Source: Bacteroidales bacterium
Lineage (GTDB): Bacteria; Bacteroidota; Bacteroidia; Bacteroidales; UBA7960
Direction: 5' to 3'
DNA length: 15,074 bases
Assembly (NCBI GenBank): GCA_003560215.1
Contig: PWIY01000061.1
Location: forward strand, 1 to 15,074
Position 1 is the stretch's first letter. The number at the start of each line of letters is the position of its first letter. The notes under the pieces are model-generated. The model had not been told where the DNA came from. It made no database searches and saw nothing but the letters and a program-made list of their open reading frames with translations. This document shows, piece by piece, positions 7,525 through 15,074 of the stretch. The translations under genes and the position numbers were made by a program.

Positions 7525-7532
7525 TATCTTTG
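7525..7532 (+). promoter_or_regulatory. Putative -7 promoter element upstream of etfB
   Basis: TATCTTTG matches TAnnTTTG exactly and sits in the 97-bp gap between fabI and etfB, 43 bp before the etfB ATG. No TTG lies at the expected distance upstream. It suggests that the etfB-etfA-acyl-CoA dehydrogenase unit has its own transcript. Confidence 0.5.
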
Positions 7533-7575
7533 CCGGATATTTTTTCAACATTTTATTCTGTAAAAAATAAACTAC

Positions 7576-8448
7576 ATGAGCTTCCGAATTATTGTTCTGG
7601 CAAAACAGGTGCCGGATACCCGTAATGTGGGTAAAGATGCTATGAAGGCGGACGGTACGGTAAACCGGGGTGCACTTGAGGCAATTTTTAACCCGGAGGA
7701 CCTGCATGCCCTGGAGCAGGCTTTACTGATCAAAGAAGAACGCAAAGATGCCGAGGTCATCATTTTGACCATGGGCCCTCCACGGGCAGCCAATATTATC
7801 CGGGAAGCACTTTATCGCGGAGCAGACAAAGGCTACCTGATCACTGACCGCAAATTTGCAGGTTCTGACACCCTGGCAACTTCTTATGTACTTTCTCTGG
7901 CAGTTAAAAAACTGGCTCCCTTTCATCTGGTGATTGCAGGGAGGCAGGCCATTGATGGTGATACTGCCCAGGTAGGCCCGCAAGTGGCAGAAAAGCTGGA
8001 TCTTCCGCAGGTAACCTACACAGAAAAGTTCACTGAGATCAAAAACAAAGAAGTCAGCATTCAGCGCAGACTGGAAAGGGGGGTAGAAACAGTTTCCACG
8101 CCGCTGCCGGCCCTGGTCACGGTACACAGCTCAGCCGCAAATTGCAGGCCCCGCAATGCCAAACTTCTGATGAAATATAAGCATGCACGTACCATTTCCG
8201 AACTGCAGGAAGAAACAAAAGATTATACGGAAATGCTCAATAACAAGCCCTATCTGCAGATTGATGAATGGGGTGTAGCCGACATTGAAGCAGGTGAGGA
8301 ACAGCTGGGCCTTTCCGGATCACCCACCAAAGTGAAAAAGATTGAAAACGTTGTTTTTGCCGCCAAGGAATCCATTGTTCTCTCATCCGAAGACAATGAC
8401 ATTGACCGGTTGATGAAAGATCTCATCGACAGTCATGTTGTAGGCTAA
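7576..8448 (+). CDS. etfB: Electron transfer flavoprotein beta subunit
   Basis: EtfB pairs with EtfA to form the FAD-containing carrier that exchanges electrons with acyl-CoA dehydrogenases. The 290-residue protein begins IIVLAKQVPDT (5-15), then NPEDLHALEQAL (39-50) and ILTMGPPRA (63-71). The nucleotide-binding stretch is AGRQAIDGDTAQVGP (121-135). As I recall it, canonical mitochondrial and Paracoccus-type ETFs have a GKQAID-D-TGQ version here that binds AMP. The GDTAQVGP version is typical of clostridial and Acidaminococcus ETFs, where this site holds a second FAD and supports flavin-based electron bifurcation. The C-terminal arm is acidic and ends SHVVG. etfA begins 31 bp downstream. Family membership is certain; bifurcation is an inference from the motif. 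Confidence 0.95.
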   Translation: MSFRIIVLAKQVPDTRNVGKDAMKADGTVNRGALEAIFNPEDLHALEQALLIKEERKDAEVIILTMGPPRAANIIREALYRGADKGYLITDRKFAGSDTLATSYVLSLAVKKLAPFHLVIAGRQAIDGDTAQVGPQVAEKLDLPQVTYTEKFTEIKNKEVSIQRRLERGVETVSTPLPALVTVHSSAANCRPRNAKLLMKYKHARTISELQEETKDYTEMLNNKPYLQIDEWGVADIEAGEEQLGLSGSPTKVKKIENVVFAAKESIVLSSEDNDIDRLMKDLIDSHVVG

Positions 8449-8479
8449 TCAAACCATCAAAACTGAAAAATCTGGAAAC

Positions 8480-9499
8480 ATGCATAATATATTTGTTTAT
8501 TGCGAAATAGATGAGGGTCAGGTGGCGGACGTCAGCCTTGAGTTGCTGACGAAAGGACGTAAACTGGCCAATGAACTTGGTTGCAAGCTGGAAGCCGCAG
8601 TGATCGGGCATAACCTGAAAGGCATTGAAAAGGAGATATACCCGTACGGTGTAGATGTTCTTCATGTGGCAGACGACAAAAGGCTTGCTCCATATACAAC
8701 CCTTGCTCATGCACATCTGGTAGTAGATCTGTTTAAGAAGATCAAACCGGAGGTCGCTCTTTTCGGGGCAACTTCAGTTGGTCGTGATCTGGCACCACGC
8801 GTGGCATCCAAAATGAAATGCGGCCTGACCGCTGACTGTACAAGCCTGGTTTTTGGAGATCACAAAGACAATAAATCCGGAAAAGAGTATAAAAATCTGC
8901 TTTACCAGATCCGCCCTGCATTCGGAGGGAATATCATTGCCACCATTATCAATCCCGATACCAGGCCCCAGATGGCCACCGTCAGGGAAGGGGTGATGAA
9001 ACGTGAAATTTCCGATAAAGCCCACAAGGGAAGTCTGAAAACCATTAAAACAGATGAAGTGCTCACAGATGAGTTGTTCCCGGTCAGGATCCTGGAACGA
9101 CACATGGAGAAGAAAAAAATCAACATCAAGGCTTCTCCGGTTATTATTTCAGGGGGCTACGGCGTCGGTTCAAAAGAAAACTTTGAACTGTTGTACGAAC
9201 TGGCAGATGTGCTGGGCGGAGAAGTGGGAGCATCAAGGGCTGCAGTTGATGCCGGTTTTGCAGATCACGAACGTCAGGTTGGTCAAACCGGTGTAACCGT
9301 CAGACCCAAGCTTTACATCGCCTGCGGCATATCCGGTGCCGTTCAGCATACTGCCGGCATGAGCGAATCGGCCAAGATCATTGCCATCAATAATGATCCC
9401 AAAGCACCCATCAATGAACTTGCCGACTATTCCATCATCGGAAATATTGAGGACATCATTCCCAAAATGATCAAGTTTTACAAGCAAAATACCAAGTAA
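8480..9499 (+). CDS. etfA: Electron transfer flavoprotein alpha subunit
   Basis: EtfA supplies the mobile FAD domain of the electron transfer flavoprotein. The 339-residue protein has the N-terminal alpha/beta domain (VYCEIDEGQVADVSLELLTK, residues 6-25; LFGATSVGRDLAPRVA, 94-109). It also has the full C-terminal FAD-binding domain: IISGGYGVGSKENF (222-235), GASRAAVDAGF with Arg253 (250-260), QVGQTGVTV (266-274), YIACGISGAVQHTAGM (279-294) and INNDPKAPI (303-311). These match the EtfA family signature, including the His290 and Arg253 positions near the flavin. The normal length and close spacing to etfB (31 bp) and to the acyl-CoA dehydrogenase gene (14 bp) show a single transcription unit. 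No ferredoxin-like cluster domain is fused to it. Confidence 0.96.
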   Translation: MHNIFVYCEIDEGQVADVSLELLTKGRKLANELGCKLEAAVIGHNLKGIEKEIYPYGVDVLHVADDKRLAPYTTLAHAHLVVDLFKKIKPEVALFGATSVGRDLAPRVASKMKCGLTADCTSLVFGDHKDNKSGKEYKNLLYQIRPAFGGNIIATIINPDTRPQMATVREGVMKREISDKAHKGSLKTIKTDEVLTDELFPVRILERHMEKKKINIKASPVIISGGYGVGSKENFELLYELADVLGGEVGASRAAVDAGFADHERQVGQTGVTVRPKLYIACGISGAVQHTAGMSESAKIIAINNDPKAPINELADYSIIGNIEDIIPKMIKFYKQNTK

Positions 9500-9513
9500 A
9501 ATCAGGAAATACA

Positions 9514-11223
9514 ATGGCTAATTTTTATACAGACAACCCAGGTTTAGCATTTCATCTGCAGCACCCCCTGATGAAAAAGATCATCCGGCTTAAGGAAAAC
9601 GATTACGCCGACAAGGATAAATATGATTATGCACCTGCCGATTTCGAAGATGCATTGGATAACTACGACAAAGTACTTGAAATTGTCGGGGAGATCTGCG
9701 GGGAGACCATTGCACCGAACGCAGAACTTGTGGATACTTTCGGCCCCAAACTTGTCGACAATGAAGTGGTCTACGCACCCGGAACAGCCCAGAATCTTGA
9801 AAAACTGACCAAGGCAGGGCTCATCGGGATGTCTTTGCCCAGAAAATACGACGGACTCAACTTTTCCATGGTGCCTTATGTAATCGCTGCAGAGCTGGTT
9901 TCCCGGGCTGATGCAGGTTTTGCAAACATCTGGGGATTGCAGGACTGTGCGGAAACAATCCACGAATTTGCCAGCGAGGAAATCAGGAACGAGTTTTTGC
10001 CAAGATTCAATAAGGGGGCCACAGCTGCCATGGACCTGACCGAACCTGATGCAGGCAGTGACCTGCAGGCTGTACAGCTGAAAGCAACCCAGGACGAATC
10101 AACCGGAGAATGGAAACTCAACGGCGTCAAACGGTTTATCACCAACGGTGATGCAGATATCAGCCTGGTGCTGGCCCGTTCAGAACCAAATACCTCAGAC
10201 GGACGCGGGTTGTCACTGTTCCTTTATGACCGCAAGGATAAAGCCGTCAAAGTAAGGCGTATAGAAAACAAACTCGGGATCAAGGGCTCTCCCACATGCG
10301 AGCTGGTATTTAAAGATGCTCCGGCATTGCTGATCGGTGACAGAAAAATGGGGCTGATCAAATACGTGATGTCCCTGATGAATTCTGCACGCCTGGGTGT
10401 GGGAGCCCAGTCTGTAGGTATCGCAGAAGCAGCTTACCGTGAAGCCCTGAAATATGCCCATGAAAGAGAGCAGTTTGACAAGCCCATCATTCAGTTCCCT
10501 GCGGTGTATGAAATGCTTGCCAACATGCGGGCAAAAACCGATGCTGCCAGAAGCCTGCTTTACGAGACCACCAGATATGTGGACATTTACAAATCATACG
10601 CACACCTCCAGGAGGAGCGGCGCCTGGAACCCGAAGAGCGGAAAGAGCTGAAAATGCACCAGCGAATCGCAGATGTGCTCACCCCGCTGCTGAAACTGTT
10701 TGCCAGTGAGTATTGCAACCAGGTTGCTTATGACTCCCTTCAGATCCACGGAGGAGCAGGTTATATGAAAGACTTCCCGGTCGAAAGACTATACCGGGAT
10801 GCACGGATTACCAATATTTATGAAGGTACTTCGCAACTTCAGGTGGTGGCAGCCATACGTGGTGTCTCAAACGGCACCTTCCTTTCGCTGATGAGGCAAT
10901 ATGAGGAGATGGATGTTCAACCCGAATTTGAGTACCTGAAACACCTCCTTCAGGACATGACAGAACAGTATGAAAGCATTGTCACATACGTTCAGGAGAA
11001 AAAGAATGACGAGCTGACAGATTTTCATGCAAGACGGCTTGTTGAGATGGCGGGCCATATTATCATGGGCTACCTCCTGCTGCACGACACACACAGAGAC
11101 AGCAGTTTCAGAAAGTCCACAGAAATATTTATCCGCCACGGATCCTCTGAAAACAAGGCAAAGGAAACCTATATTAAGGGTTTTGAGGAAAAGGAGCTCG
11201 GAAACTATAAAGTAGAGAAATAG
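9514..11223 (+). CDS. Acyl-CoA dehydrogenase, long form with C-terminal extension
   Basis: A flavin enzyme that oxidises acyl-CoA to 2-enoyl-CoA, or works in the reverse direction in butyrate-forming anaerobes. It has 569 residues against about 380 for the short family members. Seen in order are a helical N-terminal domain, the first family signature AAMDLTEPDAGSDL (171-184), the flavin-contacting NGVKRFITNGD (203-213), the helical C-domain with AHEREQFDKPIIQFPA (315-330) and the second signature LQIHGGAGYMKDFPVERLYR (409-428). The catalytic base is Glu437 in IYEGTSQLQ. A charged segment at about 354-385 and a helical extension from about 450 to the end set it apart from short-chain enzymes. 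It follows etfA by 14 bp, so EtfAB is its likely electron partner. A similar etfB-etfA-dehydrogenase trio occurs in Porphyromonas, as I recall. Substrate chain length cannot be read from sequence alone. Confidence 0.93.
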   Translation: MANFYTDNPGLAFHLQHPLMKKIIRLKENDYADKDKYDYAPADFEDALDNYDKVLEIVGEICGETIAPNAELVDTFGPKLVDNEVVYAPGTAQNLEKLTKAGLIGMSLPRKYDGLNFSMVPYVIAAELVSRADAGFANIWGLQDCAETIHEFASEEIRNEFLPRFNKGATAAMDLTEPDAGSDLQAVQLKATQDESTGEWKLNGVKRFITNGDADISLVLARSEPNTSDGRGLSLFLYDRKDKAVKVRRIENKLGIKGSPTCELVFKDAPALLIGDRKMGLIKYVMSLMNSARLGVGAQSVGIAEAAYREALKYAHEREQFDKPIIQFPAVYEMLANMRAKTDAARSLLYETTRYVDIYKSYAHLQEERRLEPEERKELKMHQRIADVLTPLLKLFASEYCNQVAYDSLQIHGGAGYMKDFPVERLYRDARITNIYEGTSQLQVVAAIRGVSNGTFLSLMRQYEEMDVQPEFEYLKHLLQDMTEQYESIVTYVQEKKNDELTDFHARRLVEMAGHIIMGYLLLHDTHRDSSFRKSTEIFIRHGSSENKAKETYIKGFEEKELGNYKVEK

Positions 11224-11238
11224 CCCCGGCTAACCTTA

Positions 11239-11274
11239 AAAAAAGGCTGGCTCTTTTATGAGTCAGCCTTTTTT
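11239..11274. terminator. Bidirectional intrinsic terminator between the acyl-CoA dehydrogenase gene and clpC
   Basis: A 15-bp stem is formed by AAAAAAGGCTGGCTC (11239-11253) and GAGTCAGCCTTTTTT (11260-11274) around a 6-nt loop. There is one G-T wobble on the plus strand. Runs of A before and T after the GC-rich core make it work on both strands. It starts 15 bp after the dehydrogenase stop and ends 22 bp before the clpC stop, exactly where two convergent transcripts need to end. Confidence 0.9.
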
Positions 11275-11296
11275 AGTATATGTCTGAGTCAGCAGA

Positions 11297-13903
11297 TCAA
11301 CTGCTTTTCTGCTCTTCCTGATCCGCCTGATCTGCAGTTTTTTTCTGCGGGGCAGCGGATTTGGTTTTTTCTTTTCCCTTGTCAGAACCAGCAGGAATCA
11401 CTTCTACGGTGATCTGATCCTCTTTTTTCTTATAATCCACCTGCAAGGTGTCTCCGGCTTTGATTTTTGTCCGGATGATCTCTTCGGCAAGCGGATCCTC
11501 AAGATATTTCTGGATTGAACGCTTTAAAGGTCTTGCACCGAAAGAAGGATCCCATCCCTTTTCTGCAATGTATTCCTTGGCCGCATCGGTAAGTTTGATA
11601 TGATATCCAAGGTCATCAATCCGCTTAAACAGCTTTCGCAGTTCAATATCAATGATCCTGAAGATATGCTCTTTCATCAGCGAATCAAAGATAACCACAT
11701 CATCAACCCGGTTCAGAAACTCGGGGGCAAAGGTTTTCTTCAGTGCATTTTCAATGACACTTTGCGTATACTCTTTTGATGCAGCCTGACGTGCAGGTGT
11801 ATTGAAACCCACGCCCATGCCGAAATCCTTAAGCTGGCGGGATCCGATGTTGGAGGTCATGATGATAATGGTATTCTTGAAATCCACACGGCGTCCCAGG
11901 CTGTCAGTCAGCTGCCCGTCATCAAGCATCTGCAGCAACAGGTGAAAAACGTCAGGGTGTGCTTTTTCAATTTCATCCAGCAACAATACGGAATAAGGCT
12001 TGCGGCGTACTTTTTCAGTAAGTTGCCCACCCTCTTCATAGCCGACATAGCCGGGAGGAGCCCCCACAAGCCGGCTGACGGCAAATTTTTCCATATACTC
12101 GCTCATATCGATGCGGATGATGGCATCGTCCGTATCGAACAGGTGGTGCGACAGCACCTTGGCCAGGTGGGTTTTACCGACACCCGTGGGGCCAAGGAAA
12201 ATAAACGAACCGATGGGTTTTGCAGGATCCTTGAGACCTGCGCGATTCCGCCGGATACTCTTGACAATTTTCTTAATTGCATCCTGCTGTCCGACCACAC
12301 TTTTCTCCAGATCCTGCTCCATATTGATCAGACGTTCACTCTCATTCATTGCAATGCGCTGAACAGGCACTCCTGTCATCATGGACACCACTTCAGACAC
12401 ATTCTGATCCGAAACCAGTTCGCGATTGAGGCGTGACTCTTCTTCCCATTTCTTTTTTTCTGCATCCAGCTGATCCATCAATTCCCTCTCCTGATCACGG
12501 AATTTGGCCGCCTGCTCGTATTTCTGGCTTTTGATGGCGGCGGTTTTTTCTTCCCTGACTTTTTCGATCTGCTCTTCAATCTTAACAATGGCATCGGGAA
12601 CCCGGATATTGGTTATATGCACACGCGACCCGGCTTCATCCAGGGCGTCAATGGCCTTGTCTGGCAGATAACGATCACTGACATAACGATCTGTGAGGTA
12701 AACGCAGGCCTTAATGGCATCTTCTGAATAATTCACCAGATGGTGATCTTCATATTTAGATTTGATGTTATTCAAGATCTCAATGGTTTCCTCCGCCGTG
12801 GTCGGATCAATGATGATCTTCTGAAAACGCCTTTCCAGGGCACCGTCTTTTTCAATGTGCTGCCTGTACTCATCCATGGTGGTGGCACCGATACACTGAA
12901 TCTCCCCGCGTGCAAGGGCGGGTTTGAACATATTGGATGCATCCAGCGATCCGCTGGCACCGCCCGCACCCACAATGGTATGCAGCTCATCGATGAAAAG
13001 GATCACGTTGGGGTTCTTCTCCAGTTCATTGAGCAGGGCCTTCATGCGCTCTTCAAACTGACCCCTGTACTTGGTTCCTGCTACCAGAGAGGCGATATCC
13101 AGGGTTACAATGCGCTTGTTGAAAAGGGCGCGCGAAACCTTCCTGTCAACGATACGCATGGCAAGGCCCTCTGCAATGGCAGATTTACCGACACCTGGTT
13201 CACCGATCAGAATGGGGTTGTTCTTCTTGCGACGGGATAGGATCTGGGCAATTCTTTCCAGTTCTTTTTCCCTTCCTACCACCGGGTCAAGACGACCTTC
13301 CTCAGCTGCGAAAGTAAGATCGCGGCCGAAGTTGTCGAGGACGGGAGTGCTGGATTTTTCGCCCCCTTTTTTCATGGAGCTTCCAAAACCCCCTTCTGAA
13401 GGATCATCTTCTTCACTGGGCGACAGTTCATCGCGAACATCTTTCGGAGGCGGTTCATCTTTAAACTCACTCCTCATGACATCCAGTTCTTCTTTAATTA
13501 TTTGATAATCAACCCCTTGCTGATTGAGCAGACGCGTGCCAAGGTTATCCTGATCCTTGAGGATGGACAACAGCAAATGCTCAGCTCCGATCAGATCGCT
13601 GTTGAACAATTTGGCTTCCAGATAGGTGATTTTCAATACCCGCTCGGCTTGTTTCACGAGGGGAATGTTTTCAATGTTACGGTTACGCGGTGACTGCCCC
13701 CGGATTGCCTGTTCAATGGAGCGCTTTAATTGATCAAGATCGATTCCAAGTTGTGACAGTACCTGTATGGCGAGGTTTTCTCCTTCACGTATCAGACCCA
13801 GCATAAAGTGCTCAATACCAATATAATCGTTGCCATTTCGAAGGGCCTCTTCACGACTATAGGTAATGACATCTTTGACTACCGGAGAAAATTTAGCTTC
13901 CAT
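11297..13903 (-). CDS. clpC: ATP-dependent Clp protease ATPase subunit ClpC
   Basis: ClpC is the class I Hsp100 unfoldase that feeds substrates to the ClpP protease. The 868-residue protein has two N-terminal Clp repeats (about 1-145) and a long acidic, proline- and glycine-rich linker (146-188). AAA+ domain 1 has Walker A GEPGVGKS (234-241) and Walker B ILFIDE (301-306). A UVR-type middle coil (about 440-485) includes IKSQKYEQAAKFRDQE. AAA+ domain 2 has Walker A GPTGVGKT (571-578), Walker B VLLLDE (639-644) and sensor 2 GARPLKR (789-795). The loop GMGVGF (695-700) corresponds to the ClpP-docking tripeptide and marks ClpC rather than ClpB. The Lys/Gln/Glu-rich tail (about 842-868) is low complexity. 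I chose the ATG at 13903 (MEAKFSP, as in relatives) over a TTG two codons upstream. clpP is not in the window. Confidence 0.96.
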   Translation of the reverse strand: MEAKFSPVVKDVITYSREEALRNGNDYIGIEHFMLGLIREGENLAIQVLSQLGIDLDQLKRSIEQAIRGQSPRNRNIENIPLVKQAERVLKITYLEAKLFNSDLIGAEHLLLSILKDQDNLGTRLLNQQGVDYQIIKEELDVMRSEFKDEPPPKDVRDELSPSEEDDPSEGGFGSSMKKGGEKSSTPVLDNFGRDLTFAAEEGRLDPVVGREKELERIAQILSRRKKNNPILIGEPGVGKSAIAEGLAMRIVDRKVSRALFNKRIVTLDIASLVAGTKYRGQFEERMKALLNELEKNPNVILFIDELHTIVGAGGASGSLDASNMFKPALARGEIQCIGATTMDEYRQHIEKDGALERRFQKIIIDPTTAEETIEILNNIKSKYEDHHLVNYSEDAIKACVYLTDRYVSDRYLPDKAIDALDEAGSRVHITNIRVPDAIVKIEEQIEKVREEKTAAIKSQKYEQAAKFRDQERELMDQLDAEKKKWEEESRLNRELVSDQNVSEVVSMMTGVPVQRIAMNESERLINMEQDLEKSVVGQQDAIKKIVKSIRRNRAGLKDPAKPIGSFIFLGPTGVGKTHLAKVLSHHLFDTDDAIIRIDMSEYMEKFAVSRLVGAPPGYVGYEEGGQLTEKVRRKPYSVLLLDEIEKAHPDVFHLLLQMLDDGQLTDSLGRRVDFKNTIIIMTSNIGSRQLKDFGMGVGFNTPARQAASKEYTQSVIENALKKTFAPEFLNRVDDVVIFDSLMKEHIFRIIDIELRKLFKRIDDLGYHIKLTDAAKEYIAEKGWDPSFGARPLKRSIQKYLEDPLAEEIIRTKIKAGDTLQVDYKKKEDQITVEVIPAGSDKGKEKTKSAAPQKKTADQADQEEQKSS

Positions 13904-13928
13904 ATTCAATTTAAGTTCAAAATTTATT

Positions 13929-13961
13929 CAAATACAATATTAAACAAAAAGCAAAAACCAA
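13929..13961 (-). promoter_or_regulatory. Possible clpC promoter
   Basis: On the minus strand, TTG (13961-13959) and TGTATTTG (13936-13929) lie 22 bp apart. They match TTG-N17-23-TAnnTTTG with one mismatch in the -7 element. The element is 25 bp before the clpC ATG. The match is imperfect in an AT-rich stretch, so confidence is low. Confidence 0.3.
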
Positions 13962-13997
13962 CTACATCCAATTAACAATAATTAACTGCAATTGTTG

Positions 13998-14012
13998 GAA
14001 TCCGGCGGATTC
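13998..14012. promoter_or_regulatory. 15-bp perfect palindrome in the clpC-gyrA divergent spacer
   Basis: GAATCCGGCGGATTC is a perfect 7-1-7 inverted repeat about 95 bp upstream of clpC and 98 bp upstream of gyrA. It is followed at 14013-14018 by the palindrome TCCGGA. The element is GC-rich inside an otherwise AT-rich spacer, and its loop is too short for a terminator hairpin. It therefore looks more like a dimeric regulator binding site. The regulator is unknown. Confidence 0.45.
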
Positions 14013-14110
14013 TCCGGATGCAAAAAAATGACGCAGTTAAGGAAAAAAAGCGTATTTTCGTGTGTTCGAAATTTCCCATATTCCCCATATAAAATTTATT
14101 GATTTTCAGC

Positions 14111-15074
14111 ATGTCAGAAGAAACGGTATTAAAGGTTGATATTGAGGAACAGATGAAGACGGCATATATCGACTATGCCATGTCTGTAATTGTTTCAAGG
14201 GCCCTTCCTGATGTACGGGACGGATTGAAACCGGTGCATCGAAGGGTGTTGTTTGGTATGTATGAACTCGGGACACTCAGTAACAGACCGTACAAAAAGT
14301 CTGCCAGAATAGTAGGGGAGGTGCTTGGTAAATATCATCCCCACGGTGACAGTTCTGTGTATGATGCCATGGTCAGGATGGCACAGGACTGGTCTCTTCG
14401 TTACCCACTTGTGGACGGTCAGGGTAATTATGGCAGTATAGATGGTGACAGTCCGGCAGCCATGCGTTACACCGAAGCAAGAATGCAGCGGATCGCCGAA
14501 GAGATGCTGGCCGACATTGACAAGGAAACCGTGGATTTTCAGCTCAATTTCGATGATACGCTGAAAGAACCCACCGTATTGCCCGCCAAAATCCCCAGCC
14601 TGCTGGTCAATGGTTCTTCGGGGATTGCCGTAGGGATGGCCACCAATATCCCGCCACACAATCTCAGTGAAGTGATCGATGGCACAGTGGCGTATATTGA
14701 CAACAACGACATCACCATTGATGAGCTGATGCAACACATCAAGGGCCCGGATTTCCCCACCGGAGGGCTTATTTACGGGCATGAAGGTGTAAAGGATGCC
14801 TACCATACCGGTCGTGGCCGGATTGTTGTCAGGGGAGAGGCCACCGTGGAAAATATCAGTGACAGCAAGGAAGCCATTGTGGTCACCTCTATTCCTTACC
14901 AGGTCAACAAAGCCGAAATGATCCGGCGGACTGCCGACCTTGTGAATGAGAAAAAAATTGAAGGAATTACCGATATCCGCGATGAATCAGACAGGAGCGG
15001 CTTACGAATTGTTTATGAATTGCGAAGAGATGCAGTTCCAAATGTAGTTCTTAACCTGCTTTACCAACATACGG
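14111..15074 (+). CDS. gyrA: DNA gyrase subunit A, N-terminal part (cut by window edge)
   Basis: GyrA is the breakage-reunion subunit of DNA gyrase, which introduces negative supercoils. The frame from the ATG at 14111 is open to the window edge and gives 321 full codons. It begins MSEETVLKVDIEEQMKTAYI and contains DYAMSVIVSRALPDVRDGLK (21-40) and PVHRRVLFGM. The helix-turn-helix region KYHPHGDSSVYDAMVRMAQ follows (74-92), then DGQGNYGSIDGDSPAAMRYT with catalytic Tyr120 (Tyr122 in E. coli). The positions equivalent to E. coli Ser83 and Asp87 are Ser81 and Asp85, the unmutated quinolone-sensitive forms. GyrA rather than ParC is chosen for the close match across this region and the MAQDWSLRYPLVDGQGN run. 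The C-terminal beta-pinwheel is outside the window. No Shine-Dalgarno sequence is visible before the start. Confidence 0.93.
   Translation, partial: MSEETVLKVDIEEQMKTAYIDYAMSVIVSRALPDVRDGLKPVHRRVLFGMYELGTLSNRPYKKSARIVGEVLGKYHPHGDSSVYDAMVRMAQDWSLRYPLVDGQGNYGSIDGDSPAAMRYTEARMQRIAEEMLADIDKETVDFQLNFDDTLKEPTVLPAKIPSLLVNGSSGIAVGMATNIPPHNLSEVIDGTVAYIDNNDITIDELMQHIKGPDFPTGGLIYGHEGVKDAYHTGRGRIVVRGEATVENISDSKEAIVVTSIPYQVNKAEMIRRTADLVNEKKIEGITDIRDESDRSGLRIVYELRRDAVPNVVLNLLYQHT

Noticed and set aside
13904..13909. ClpC start at TTG 13909
   Set aside because: The ATG two codons downstream gives MEAKFSP, the typical ClpC N-terminus.
14053..14060. TATTTTCG as a gyrA -7 promoter element
   Set aside because: It has a mismatch in the TTTG core and no TTG at the right spacing, so it is not listed as a feature.
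14195..14806. 203-residue minus-strand frame opposite gyrA
   Set aside because: GyrA on the plus strand is unmistakable, and the antisense product resembles no family and lacks promoter or operon context.

Overview
The window is a chromosomal stretch from a member of the Bacteroidota, most likely an anaerobic or facultative Bacteroidales-type bacterium. Four things point this way. The order bamD - RNA polymerase omega-like - coaBC - DUF4835/PorD - recN is a Bacteroidota arrangement. There is a TonB-dependent receptor with an N-terminal carboxypeptidase-regulatory-like domain. Shine-Dalgarno sequences are weak or absent. Several intergenic gaps carry the Bacteroidota -7 promoter element TAnnTTTG. 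No mobile element, phage gene, CRISPR array, tRNA or rRNA was seen, and the protein-coding genes look intact except where the window edges cut them.

Layout. At the left edge (1-472, minus) is the 5' end of a TonB-dependent outer-membrane receptor. Divergent from it is a LiaF-like membrane protein (661-1368). From 1484 to 7478 runs a plus-strand housekeeping block: bamD (outer-membrane protein assembly lipoprotein), an omega-like RNA polymerase subunit, coaBC (coenzyme A synthesis), a secreted DUF4835/PorD-like protein, recN (double-strand break repair) and fabI (enoyl-ACP reductase). A good promoter precedes bamD, and a second one precedes recN and decides its start codon. From 7576 to 11223 is a three-gene electron-transfer unit: etfB, etfA and a long acyl-CoA dehydrogenase. 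Its EtfB carries a motif resembling that of electron-bifurcating flavoproteins. It ends at a strong, probably bidirectional hairpin terminator shared with the convergent clpC (11297-13903, minus). The clpC-gyrA divergent spacer contains a perfect 15-bp palindrome. The 5' part of gyrA (14111 to the right edge) closes the window.

Together the genes cover envelope biogenesis (BamD, LiaF-like, PorD-like, TonB receptor), core metabolism (CoaBC, FabI, Etf/acyl-CoA dehydrogenase), protein quality control (ClpC) and DNA maintenance (RecN, GyrA). CoaBC makes the CoA precursor used by the acyl-CoA dehydrogenase and, through acyl carrier protein, by fatty acid synthesis. I did not find a convincing new system. 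The most notable oddities are the Cys/His-rich tail on FabI, the bifurcating-type EtfB motif, and the palindrome between clpC and gyrA.
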